Shown here: in pieces, positions 1 through 5,873 of the stretch
Layout of the letters: each line of letters starts with the position of its first letter
Numbering within the stretch: position 1 is the first letter of the stretch
NCBI GenBank assembly: GCA_025455725.1
Contig: JALOLY010000045.1
Coordinates: 1 to 7,475, forward strand
Length of the DNA: 7,475 nucleotides
Reading direction: 5' to 3'
Source of the DNA: Amoebophilaceae bacterium
GTDB taxonomy: Bacteria > Bacteroidota > Bacteroidia > Cytophagales > Amoebophilaceae
Notes under the pieces: generated by a model
What the model was told of the DNA's origin: nothing
Database searches by the model: none
Seen by the model: only the letters and a program-made list of their open reading frames with translations
Translations under genes and position numbers: made by a program

Positions 1-153
1 TTCAAAAAGATGCGCAAAACCTGTTTTGTTTGCTGCTTCATCACGAGAGCCCACGTCGTACATGATGTTAACGACAGCGATGGTGCTGCTGGGATCCTCA
101 TGGACGATGACTCGAAGACCGTTATCTAGAGCAAAACTTTCGAAGTTAACCAT
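1..153 (-). CDS. M16 family zinc metallopeptidase (insulinase-like), N-terminal fragment cut by window edge
   Basis: Read on the minus strand from the ATG at 153-151, 51 codons stay open to the window edge. The translation has the hallmark start of the M16 (insulinase/pitrilysin) family: an NGLRVIVHEDP strand at residues 11-21, then YDVGSRDE at 32-39, then GFAHLFE at 45-51. H48 and E51 would be the first two residues of the inverted zinc motif HxxEH; the second His lies just outside the window. Family members are zinc peptidases that degrade peptides or process proteins. In Bacteroidota they are often periplasmic or membrane-attached, and often paired with a second M16 copy. No signal peptide is visible from this start, so the protein may be cytoplasmic or may start further upstream. 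It is divergent from the outer-membrane protein gene at 386. An A/T-rich stretch with TATAAT on the minus strand (168-163) lies just upstream, but too close to be a convincing promoter. Confidence 0.85.
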   Translation of the reverse strand, partial: MVNFESFALDNGLRVIVHEDPSSTIAVVNIMYDVGSRDEAANKTGFAHLFE

Positions 154-385
154 AGCTTGGAAATTATAAATTAAAGTCCCAGGTTACGCATATTCCCTTC
201 TTGAAGGGCGAATGGGAGTTGTACCCTCTAAGTTACTATTGATTGACTTCATGCCTCAGGTCCAAGCAGAAATGTTACGCTTTTATAAAGAGTATATTTT
301 GTCATAAAATTGTATTTTTGCGCGTCGAGGGATTTCTAGAACGAAGTCCAGAGCGTCGTCTTAGCAAGTTTCACTTCTTACGGAT
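154..385. other. Divergent intergenic region between M16 peptidase and outer-membrane protein genes
   Basis: This 232-base stretch has no convincing reading frame on either strand. It is A/T rich near 285-320 and holds one short dyad, CCCTTC-TT-GAAGGG at 195-208, without a following T tract. GTTACGC occurs twice, near 183 and 274. It must carry the promoters of both flanking genes, but only the TATTTTTG box at 313-320 resembles a known Bacteroidota element. Confidence 0.6.
313..320 (+). promoter_or_regulatory. Candidate -7 promoter box (TAnnTTTG type) for the gene at 386
   Basis: TATTTTTG matches the Bacteroidota -7 consensus TAnnTTTG exactly and lies 65 bases before the ATG at 386. No TTTG-type -33 box sits at the expected 19-21 bases upstream, so this rests on one box in an A/T-rich stretch. 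Confidence 0.3.
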
Positions 386-1093
386 ATGAGAAAGCAAAAA
401 AAACTACTGATCAGTGCACTGTTTATGTTATTTTTTTTTGTGAATGTTCATGGAAAGACACAAAGATCTAGACTCTTTGGAGGCATTTGGAGGTTAGAAT
501 TAGAACGAATAAAATTGGGGTGTAAGTTCAAGTATCAGGATGCCGGCATATTGCTCCTAAATCTAGAAAAGCAAGAGGCAATATCAAGCAAGTTGCTTTC
601 CAGACCCTCCTTTGATTTATTCGGGGAGTACCTTCCTGATGATGCGCTAGGTGTACAGTTGTCTTTGGGATACTCTGGGCATGGAGGCGAATTACCCGGG
701 ATGCGTCATGATTGTGATGGTTTCAGGATCTCCTTGGAATATATTATGCTGTCGGCTGTGCTCCGGTATTATCCGGGGAGTAGTAGGCAGCTTTGTGTAT
801 TTGCAGGGTATTGGGGCAGTTGGCTGGCTTATGCCGAAGGCCAGCATGTAGTTGACGGTCAAGAGAAAAGGGAGGCAGTCAATTTGTTAAGGCTTCGTAA
901 TGCATCGTGGTTACGTTGCAAAAAAACCGACCGAGGTGTCCTTTTCGGACTAGACTACGAGTTGGATTTTGGTGTCATAGCTGGTTGTTATTATAACCTT
1001 GGGAGAGAAAGGTTTAACGAATCAGGGCCACTTGCTTTCTTCAATTATTCACTTGGGTTCACTCTGGGTTACAACTTTGCCAAGTTGCTTTAG
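386..1093 (+). CDS. Small outer-membrane beta-barrel protein (PorT / OMP_b-brl_2 type)
   Basis: The 235-residue product begins with a typical signal peptide: basic residues at 2-6, a hydrophobic core at about 7-21, and a likely cleavage site after VHG (about residue 23). The mature part has alternating, aromatic- and Gly-rich strands with no long hydrophobic helix. It ends in FFNYSLGFTLGYNF (218-231), a pattern like the last strand of small outer-membrane barrels. The stretch at about 117-150 (LEYIMLSAVLRYYP, then VFAGYWGSWLAYAEG) matches the layout of PorT-like barrels, where a Y-x-E-I-P-L-L-x-K-Y-Y-like strand precedes a Gly-rich strand. About 200 mature residues suits an 8- to 10-stranded barrel. 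Its ligand or role cannot be read from the sequence; relatives range from Por-secretion components to uncharacterised envelope proteins. The ATG at 386 is chosen because the signal peptide starts there. No Shine-Dalgarno sequence is visible, which is usual in Bacteroidota. It stands alone, divergent from the M16 gene and separated from lipA by a hairpin. Confidence 0.7.
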   Translation: MRKQKKLLISALFMLFFFVNVHGKTQRSRLFGGIWRLELERIKLGCKFKYQDAGILLLNLEKQEAISSKLLSRPSFDLFGEYLPDDALGVQLSLGYSGHGGELPGMRHDCDGFRISLEYIMLSAVLRYYPGSSRQLCVFAGYWGSWLAYAEGQHVVDGQEKREAVNLLRLRNASWLRCKKTDRGVLFGLDYELDFGVIAGCYYNLGRERFNESGPLAFFNYSLGFTLGYNFAKLL

Positions 1094-1114
1094 TGTCGTA
1101 AAACTGTCAGTTTA

Positions 1115-1147
1115 AGGAGAGGCTATCCATTCGGGTGGCCTTCTCCT
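1115..1147 (+). terminator. Strong hairpin after the outer-membrane protein gene (terminator-like, no T tract)
   Basis: Starting 21 bases after the stop at 1093, AGGAGAGGCTATCC (1115-1128) can pair with GGGTGGCCTTCTCCT (1133-1147) around the loop ATTC. This gives about 14 pairs with one bulged T (1141) and two G-U pairs. The two G-U pairs form only in plus-strand RNA. An overlapping perfect 8-base alternative pairs 1115-1122 with 1145-1152. No U run follows, so it may protect a 3' end, pause polymerase, or terminate imperfectly before lipA. Confidence 0.5.
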
Positions 1148-1183
1148 CTCCTGTTCTGCTGACGGCTAAGCTACGAGCCCGCT

Positions 1184-1215
1184 TTTGGGGTTATGGGTTA
1201 GTATGGGTACTTTTA
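1184..1215 (+). promoter_or_regulatory. Candidate lipA promoter (-33 TTTG, 20-base spacer, TActTTTA)
   Basis: TTTG at 1184-1187 is followed after 20 bases by TACTTTTA at 1208-1215, which matches the Bacteroidota -7 consensus TAnnTTTG at five of six fixed bases (A in place of the final G). The spacing is the expected one, and the -7 box ends 21 bases before the lipA ATG at 1237, implying a short leader. It lies after the hairpin at 1115-1147, so lipA could be transcribed independently of the gene before it. Confidence 0.45.
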
Positions 1216-1236
1216 GGCGCTCCAAAGCAAGCAACT

Positions 1237-2118
1237 ATGACTCACAGGCCGCCTATCGAGGCAGTGTTACAAGACGGGGAAAGAAAGCCAGATTGGCTAC
1301 GGGTCAAGCTACCAGTCGGCAAGGAATATGCCAGGGTGCGCGCCATTGTAGACCAGCATAGGCTTCACACTATTTGTACAAGTGGTAACTGCCCCAATAT
1401 GGGGGAATGTTGGGGATCAGGTACGGCCACGTTTATGATTTTGGGCAATGTCTGCACGCGCGGTTGTGCTTTCTGTGCCGTGGCTACGGGTAGGCCTACT
1501 GAATATGACGCGGAAGAACCCAAGCGTGTTGCAGAAGCCGTTAAGCGGATGGGGGTCAAGCATGCGGTCATTACTTCTGTGAACCGTGATGAGTTAAAAG
1601 ATCGAGGTGCAGAAATATGGTTTCAGACAGTCCGAGAAATTAAAAGACTTTGCCCCACGACCACTATCGAAACGCTGATCCCAGACGTGAAAGGGACCTG
1701 GGAGGCCCTGTATAGAATGATTGAGGCAGGCCAGGAAGTGGTTTCTCATAATCTGGAAACTGTGGCACGGCTTTACCGCAGGGTGAGACCACAAGCTAAG
1801 TATGCCCGAAGTCTAGAGCAGATTCAACTGACGAAGGCATATGGAAAAAAAACTAAGTCGGGTATCATGTTGGGGCTAGGAGAGACTGATGATGAAGTAT
1901 ACGAGACAATCGATGACTTGGTAGCCCATGGCCTCGACATTCTCACTATAGGCCAATACCTACGGCCCACCCCGCTGCACTTGGCGGTAGTGGAGTATGT
2001 ATCTCCGGATAGGTTCGCACACTTTAAAGTAGAGGGCCTGCGAAGAGGCCTGAAATATGTAGAGTCAGGACCTTTGGTACGCTCTTCGTACCGGGCAGAG
2101 AGACATGTATACGTCTGA
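1237..2118 (+). CDS. lipA: Lipoyl synthase LipA
   Basis: LipA is a radical-SAM enzyme that inserts two sulfurs into octanoyl chains attached to lipoyl domains (pyruvate and 2-oxoglutarate dehydrogenases, glycine cleavage H protein). The 293-residue product has both cluster motifs. The auxiliary cluster motif is CTSGNC followed by CPNMGEC (C47, C52, C58). The SAM cluster motif is CTRGCAFC (C73, C77, C80). It also has the C-terminal RSSY motif (282-285), which supplies the serine ligand of the auxiliary cluster. Other family blocks are SHNLETV in mid-protein, the KSGIMLGLGE stretch, and IGQYLRPT before the C terminus. The frame is open back to a GTG at 1135, but those 34 extra codons resemble no LipA N-terminus and overlap the hairpin at 1115-1147. 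The ATG at 1237 gives the usual family length and puts KPDWLRVKLP at residues 17-26. The gene is convergent with rng. No lipB lies in the window. Confidence 0.96.
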   Translation: MTHRPPIEAVLQDGERKPDWLRVKLPVGKEYARVRAIVDQHRLHTICTSGNCPNMGECWGSGTATFMILGNVCTRGCAFCAVATGRPTEYDAEEPKRVAEAVKRMGVKHAVITSVNRDELKDRGAEIWFQTVREIKRLCPTTTIETLIPDVKGTWEALYRMIEAGQEVVSHNLETVARLYRRVRPQAKYARSLEQIQLTKAYGKKTKSGIMLGLGETDDEVYETIDDLVAHGLDILTIGQYLRPTPLHLAVVEYVSPDRFAHFKVEGLRRGLKYVESGPLVRSSYRAERHVYV

Positions 2119-2130
2119 TAATGACCTCAA

Positions 2131-2144
2131 AGTTCCTTGGAACT
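2131..2144. terminator. Short dyad between convergent lipA and rng
   Basis: The 30-base gap between the two stop codons contains AGTTCC-TT-GGAACT, realistic as a 5-pair stem with a CTTG loop. Its place between convergent 3' ends suggests a shared bidirectional terminator, but neither strand has a following T run, so the call is tentative. Confidence 0.35.
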
Positions 2145-2148
2145 CACT

Positions 2149-3702
2149 CTACGTAAGCTCTATTTCTTCTCCGTGTTGGTCAAAGAATTTGAATTCGGTG
2201 ACGCCTATGGAGGAATCTTCCAAAAGCTTTACCCACTTTTTGTATTGCACTAGCCATTTGATCCTTCTTGAAGGGAATCCAGCGGTAAAATAGGCATACA
2301 GATAAGGGTGTACAAAGAGTGTTATTCTTGCTTCATTTTGCATCTCCAACACCAATTGCAGCTTTCTTTCAATCTGCTCGGCTATTGCAATCGAGGCATC
2401 TATTTTCCCTGTTCCTGCACAGGCGGGGCACTGCTCTTGGGTTACGATATTCATCTCTGGTCGTACACGCTGGCGCGTAATCTGCATCAGACCAAACTTT
2501 GATAGAGGCAGTACGGTAGTTTTGGACCGATCTTCTTTTAAGTACTCCTTCATCTTTTGGTAGAGTTCACGCTTGTGTTCAGCATCTTTCATATCGATGA
2601 AGTCCACAACAATAATACCCCCCATATCTCTCAGCCTGATTTGTCGTGCCACCTCTTTAGCAGCAGCCATATTCACGTTCAGTGCCATCTCCTCCTGATC
2701 TTCCGCTGCAGAAGTCTTGTTGCCACTGTTCACATCTACCACATGCATGGCTTCTGTGTGCTCAATAATCAGGTAGCCCCCACTTTCCATGTTGACTGTC
2801 TGGCCAAAAAGCATTTTGAGTTGCTTCTCTATTCCAAAATGCTCGAATATCTTGGCTTTTTCCTGATAGTGTCTGACAATTTTTTCTTTTTCAGGCGCAA
2901 TTTTTCTGGTGTACTGTTTAATGCCATCAAAAGTTTCCCTGTCGTCCACAACAATGTTGTCGAAAGACTCATTGAGCATATCTCTCAGGATAGAAGAAGC
3001 ACGATTGATTTCTCCTATGATTTTATCCCTCGGGGCGGCATTCCTGAGCTTATTCACGCCTTCTGCCCACTTTCCCAGTAGGTCCTTGAGGTCTCTGTCC
3101 AATTTGGCTGCTTCTCGGCCCTCCGCAGCTGTTCTAACGATGACACCAAAATTTTGGGGTTTGATAGAGGTAATCAATCGGAGCAGTCTGTTTCTCTCCG
3201 CGCTGCTGGTAATTTTTTTGGAAAGGTTAACAGTGTTGGTAAAAGGTACTAGGATCATGTACCTGCCTGCTATGGAAATGTCGGCAGATAGCCGTGGGCC
3301 TTTGTTGGAAATGGGCTCTTTGACAACCTGTACGAGGATGTGCTGGTTGTTGGAGAGCACGTCGGCAATTTTTCCCACCTTATCTACGGTGGGTTCGATA
3401 TGGTACTGAGCGAGGCCATGCTCGTCATGCTTACCCTTTGTGACAAGCTGAACAAACTTATTGAGGGACCTAAACTGTGGGCCGAGGTCGGAATAATGCA
3501 GAAAAGCGTCTTTCTTGTACCCTATATCAATAAAACTGGCATTGAGGCTGGGGAGAATCTTCTTAAGAGTACCTAAGTAGACATCCCCGACCGTAAAACT
3601 ATTGTCTTTCTCGTCTACGTGATACTCAATAAGCCCCTTGTCTCTTAGAAGTGCTATCCGAAAGCCATGTTGCGTAACATTGATAACTAGTTCGTTAGCC
3701 AA
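2149..3702 (-). CDS. rng: Ribonuclease G (RNase E/G family), TTG start
   Basis: This is a single-strand-specific endoribonuclease of the RNase E/G family, which matures 16S rRNA 5' ends and takes part in mRNA decay. The 517-residue product has the full catalytic half. The S1 RNA-binding domain starts near residue 38 (GDVYLGTLKKILPSLNASF), with the usual sensor and DNase-I-like parts after it. The two magnesium ligands are expected at D323 (VVDVNSG) and D367 (VVDFIDM). The zinc-link CPAC (C425, C428) joins subunits of the tetramer. There is no long RNase E-type scaffold tail, so RNase G is the better name, and about 517 residues is normal for Bacteroidota. The start is TTG (3702-3700): the conserved NELVIN begins at residue 3, no ATG lies in frame near it, and the next Met is far downstream. 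It lies downstream of the 29-codon gene on the same strand and is convergent with lipA. Confidence 0.96.
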   Translation of the reverse strand: MANELVINVTQHGFRIALLRDKGLIEYHVDEKDNSFTVGDVYLGTLKKILPSLNASFIDIGYKKDAFLHYSDLGPQFRSLNKFVQLVTKGKHDEHGLAQYHIEPTVDKVGKIADVLSNNQHILVQVVKEPISNKGPRLSADISIAGRYMILVPFTNTVNLSKKITSSAERNRLLRLITSIKPQNFGVIVRTAAEGREAAKLDRDLKDLLGKWAEGVNKLRNAAPRDKIIGEINRASSILRDMLNESFDNIVVDDRETFDGIKQYTRKIAPEKEKIVRHYQEKAKIFEHFGIEKQLKMLFGQTVNMESGGYLIIEHTEAMHVVDVNSGNKTSAAEDQEEMALNVNMAAAKEVARQIRLRDMGGIIVVDFIDMKDAEHKRELYQKMKEYLKEDRSKTTVLPLSKFGLMQITRQRVRPEMNIVTQEQCPACAGTGKIDASIAIAEQIERKLQLVLEMQNEARITLFVHPYLYAYFTAGFPSRRIKWLVQYKKWVKLLEDSSIGVTEFKFFDQHGEEIELT

Positions 3703-3795
3703 TCTTGTAAGTGTTTTTTGGTTAAAACGGACAAAAGAAATTATGGCAAAAGAATCCGTAAAAAACAGGCTAAACCGTAAATTTCTCGTGGGTCT

Positions 3796-3885
3796 TTACT
3801 TCTTCTTGTGTCTATTCATCCTCAGGCGCTTCTTGCGTTTGTGGGTAGCTATTTTATGTCTTTTTCTTTTTTTACCACAAGGCAT
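3796..3885 (-). CDS. 29-residue basic protein, AURKAIP1/COX24 (mS38/bS22)-like probable ribosomal protein
   Basis: On the minus strand an ATG at 3885-3883 opens a 29-codon frame ending in TAA (3798-3796). The product starts MPCGKKRKRHKIATHKRKK and ends RHKKK. It has 10 Lys, 6 Arg and 3 His in 29 residues and no acidic residue. I recognise this pattern (GKKRKRHK-I/V-ATHKRKKRLR-NRHKKK) as a tiny protein widespread in Bacteroidota. It resembles the AURKAIP1/COX24 domain of mitochondrial mS38 and the small mycobacterial ribosomal protein bS22. If so, it would bind rRNA in the small subunit; that role is inferred from the family. It lies 93 bases upstream of rng on the same strand, which fits co-expression with rRNA processing. 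A-rich sequence (ATTAAAAAATAACGACC) precedes the ATG, with no Shine-Dalgarno. It is short enough to be missed by most gene callers. Low-complexity basic composition is the main reason for caution. Confidence 0.8.
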   Translation of the reverse strand: MPCGKKRKRHKIATHKRKKRLRMNRHKKK

Positions 3886-4260
3886 GTTGGTCGTTATTTT
3901 TTAATGGATTTCGGCGGTGGGCTGCTCAACGGTTTTGTGGGGGCAACCAGAGCAAAGGAACAGGCCCCTTAACTTGTAGCTAAGTCTCTTTTGAGCTTCC
4001 TCAAAAATGCCCCCGTAGTGCTCGGTTTAATGCGTTACAGTGCCCAGTCGACGCGTACCCGACACACTACAAGTTTAACACTTTTTCTTGAATTCTTACC
4101 CCAAACAGGACCTGCCTTCTGCGGGTGTCTCCGTGTTAGTATTTCATTGTTATTTCCCTGCGCGCAACAACCCCTCCCTGATACCCATCAAGAAGCCTCC
4201 GTGTTGCTATGATACCGCGCTGAACAGTAGTTATTGGGTAGGCAGGCGGTCAAGATACCC
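3886..4260. other. 375-base region without a gene; multiple inverted repeats, candidate structured RNA or leader
   Basis: No reading frame here resembles a protein; the short open frames have no family features and are interrupted on both strands. The left half is rich in complementary segments. GGGGGCA (3939-3945) pairs with TGCCCCC (4008-4014). TTTTGAG-CTTC-CTCAAAA forms a 7-pair hairpin at 3989-4006. Positions 4015-4025 pair with 4059-4070 in an extended hairpin. On the minus strand this would be the 5' leader of the 29-codon ribosomal-type gene. On the plus strand it ends near a T5 run (4082-4086) and could be a small RNA. The right half (4090-4260) has only weak signals: CTCCGTGTT twice (4129-4137, 4197-4205), GATACC three times (4180, 4211, 4254), and a 5-pair GGGTA/TACCC stem at 4236-4260 just after the HU stop. 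I see no tRNA, tmRNA, SRP RNA or RNase P signature. Confidence 0.5.
4015..4070. repeat. Extended imperfect inverted repeat (hairpin, about 17 pairs)
   Basis: GTAGTG (4015-4020) pairs with CACTAC (4065-4070). After a small internal loop TCGG (4022-4025) pairs with CCGA (4059-4062). Further in, positions 4030-4036 pair with 4050-4056, including the perfect core GCGT/ACGC. Two G-U pairs in the inner part exist only in plus-strand RNA. The CTAC at 4067-4070 is also part of CTACAAG (4067-4073), which can pair instead with CTTGTAG at 3973-3979, so two exclusive folds are possible. Confidence 0.45.
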
Positions 4261-4554
4261 TTAGACACTATCCTTTACTCTTGTTTTGATCTTATCTATG
4301 AAGGCTTTAGACGGTTTAAAGCTGGGTACGTAGTGTTCCTCAATAATGATTGCTGTATTTTGAGTGATATTTCGGGCTATTTTCCTAGCCCTTTTCTTGA
4401 GCAAGAAACTGCCAAACCCTCTAAAGTGCACTTGCCCTCTCTCAGACACAGCACTCTGGATGCTTCGAAAAAGCACCTCGACGGCAAGCTGTACATTCGA
4501 TTTGTTGATACCAGTTTTCCTTGCAATTTCCGAAATAATTTCTGATTTGGTCAC
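4261..4554 (-). CDS. hup: HU/IHF family DNA-binding protein, GTG start
   Basis: This small dimeric nucleoid protein bends and coats DNA. The 97-residue product starts (M)TKSEIISEIARKTGI, the standard HU helix 1, with helix 2 around 19-38. The signature strand RGFGSFLLKKRARKIARN spans 45-62. The DNA-binding arm and return strand run to about residue 80 (HYVPSFKPS at 74-82), followed by the C-terminal helix. The frame stays open to an ATG at 4620, but those 22 extra codons fit no HU protein. The GTG at 4554-4552 places the conserved TKSEI correctly, so it is chosen. At the arm tip the sequence is NITQNT rather than the Pro-containing NPxTG of E. coli HU/IHF, so the intercalating proline is missing. 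I believe this is common for the Bacteroidota paralog next to mutY. It is divergent from mutY with a 208-base spacer, and upstream on the same strand of the 29-codon gene and rng. Confidence 0.93.
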   Translation of the reverse strand: MTKSEIISEIARKTGINKSNVQLAVEVLFRSIQSAVSERGQVHFRGFGSFLLKKRARKIARNITQNTAIIIEEHYVPSFKPSKAFIDKIKTRVKDSV

Positions 4555-4762
4555 TTGATTTGAGGTTAGGATGTTGCGCTGGGCTATAATAAACCAATAA
4601 AATTGCGTGGGCGTGCACACCCGCGACTACCAGTTTTTGCAAAAATAGGTCTTGTCGACGGGTTCGGCTACTTTGTGTGTCGTTGCGATGTAATGACTCC
4701 AGCAATCAACTTAGTGCATTGCTGTGATACGATGCTCAAGCCCATTCAGTAGGCTTATCAAA
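4555..4762. promoter_or_regulatory. Divergent HU/mutY spacer with palindromes
   Basis: The 208 bases between the two start codons must hold both promoters. They contain a perfect 12-base palindrome TTTTTGCAAAAA (4634-4645) and an imperfect one centred on GTGCAC (4613-4618), flanked by GGG/CCC. TATAAT occurs on the plus strand at 4585-4590, but inside the likely HU leader. No complete Bacteroidota -33/-7 pair is visible for mutY. Confidence 0.4.
4640..4647 (-). promoter_or_regulatory. Candidate -7 promoter box for HU (TATTTTTG on minus strand)
   Basis: Read on the minus strand, 4647-4640 is TATTTTTG, an exact TAnnTTTG match and the same octamer as at 313-320. It lies 85 bases before the HU GTG start and overlaps the 12-base palindrome at 4634-4645. 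No -33 TTTG is present at the expected distance. Confidence 0.3.
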
Positions 4763-5842
4763 ATGCTAGAGAAAACACTTTTTGCCTCATGGCTGGTTAC
4801 CTGGTACCAGGCCTACAAGCGTAATCTGCCTTGGCGTGAGACCAATGACCCCTATAAGATCTGGCTTTCGGAAGTCATTCTGCAGCAAACTAGAGTTGCA
4901 CAGGGGCTGCCCTATTACCAACGTTTTGTTGCGAGGTATCCTTCTATTCAGGCATTAGCTTGTGCCGACGAAGAAGAAGTACTGCGTTTGTGGCAAGGAT
5001 TGGGATACTATTCCAGGGCTAGGAATCTACACGCTTGTGCTCGTGTAGTCGTCAACGAGTTGGGCGGTAAGTTTCCTAGTACTTACAAGGATTTATTGCA
5101 TTTGAAGGGCATAGGTCAATACACAGCTGGTGCTATTGCCTCTATTGCCTTTAAGGAGTCTGTTCCTGTCGTGGATGGAAATGTATACCGGGTGTTATCC
5201 CGCGTTTTTGGGGAAGAAGAAGATATCGCATCTACCCGGGGCATCAAGGTTTTTTATGCGCTTGCACGGTCACTTGTGCCCATTAAAGACCCTGATTTGT
5301 ACAACCAAGCTATTATGGAGTTTGGAGCCATGCATTGTACACCAAACAACCCAAAATGTGAGTCTTGTATTTTTAAGGCCCATTGCGTGGCATTCCGTAC
5401 CGGTAGACAGTATGCGTTGCCGGTCAAGAGTAAAAAAATAAAAATCAAGCAACGATTTTTTCACTACCTAGTCATACAACATGCAGATAAGCTGTATATG
5501 AAGTGTAGAAAGGACCGTGACATCTGGCAAGGGTTGTACGATTTTTATCTGATAGAAAATAGGCGCCTCAGTGGGCTAGATCGGTTGGACGACACACTGG
5601 CGGCGTTGATACAACACCATAAACTGCCGGTTTCTAACAAGCCTACCCTCCACAAGTACCTACTCACACACCGGCAGTTGTATGTCCACTTTTTGCGGGT
5701 GCAAGCTACTGCATCATTTATTCGAGAAGCAACACCGTTGTTGAGCCAAACTGGGATCAGGTCTTTTACAATAGCCCAGACCAGGGCCCTCCCCAAGCCT
5801 ATCTTGATTGACAATTTTTTGAAAGAAGAATTTTATTCCTAG
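4763..5842 (+). CDS. mutY: A/G-specific adenine glycosylase MutY
   Basis: MutY removes adenine mispaired with 8-oxoguanine (base excision repair, GO system). The 359-residue product matches E. coli MutY residue for residue at key sites. E37 lies in WLSEVILQQT. The helix-hairpin-helix LKGIGQYTAGAI starts at 114. The catalytic D138 lies in VPVVDGNVYRV. The 4Fe-4S ligands are C192, C199, C202 and C208. Residues from about 230 to the end form the NUDIX-like domain that recognises 8-oxoG, with the LLTHRQLYVHF strand near 300-310. The frame extends upstream to a GTG at 4724, but that adds 13 residues without family support; the ATG at 4763 gives the canonical N-terminus and the matching numbering. 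ssb follows after 31 bases, which suggests co-transcription with ssb and the gldE-type gene. HU is divergent upstream. This order is one I know from many Bacteroidota. Confidence 0.96.
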   Translation: MLEKTLFASWLVTWYQAYKRNLPWRETNDPYKIWLSEVILQQTRVAQGLPYYQRFVARYPSIQALACADEEEVLRLWQGLGYYSRARNLHACARVVVNELGGKFPSTYKDLLHLKGIGQYTAGAIASIAFKESVPVVDGNVYRVLSRVFGEEEDIASTRGIKVFYALARSLVPIKDPDLYNQAIMEFGAMHCTPNNPKCESCIFKAHCVAFRTGRQYALPVKSKKIKIKQRFFHYLVIQHADKLYMKCRKDRDIWQGLYDFYLIENRRLSGLDRLDDTLAALIQHHKLPVSNKPTLHKYLLTHRQLYVHFLRVQATASFIREATPLLSQTGIRSFTIAQTRALPKPILIDNFLKEEFYS

Positions 5843-5873
5843 CTTATGGGACAATCAACAGAGACTTTAAATT

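Noticed and set aside
1135..1236. Upstream GTG start for lipA adding 34 residues
   Set aside because: The extension matches no LipA N-terminus, includes the stem of the hairpin at 1115-1147 and covers the promoter-like element at 1184-1215.
195..2274. CCTTCTTGAAGG occurring at both 196-207 and 2263-2274, like a repeated operator
   Set aside because: A 12-base match is expected by chance a few times in a window of this size, and the second copy lies inside conserved rng coding sequence.
2557..3409. Long plus-strand open frames (174 and 166 codons) inside the rng region
   Set aside because: They lie opposite a strongly conserved RNase G and their translations show no family features; they are antisense shadows.
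3638..4212. Plus-strand open frames of 88 and 73 codons between rng and HU
   Set aside because: The first overlaps the rng start and is antisense to the 29-codon basic gene; its hydrophobic runs are the complement of Lys codons. The second has no recognisable features and lies in the helix-rich region.
3900..4260. Possible RNase P RNA, tmRNA, SRP RNA or tRNA in the gene-free region
   Set aside because: None of the diagnostic segments is present: no GAGGAAAGTCC, no GACAGAACCCGGCTTA-like end, no GGAAGCAGC loop, no T-loop with CCA end. A GGGTAGGC match to RNase P at 4236 is isolated.
4555..4620. Longer HU starting at the ATG at 4620
   Set aside because: The extra 22 residues are unlike any HU N-terminus, while the GTG at 4554 gives the canonical start and length.
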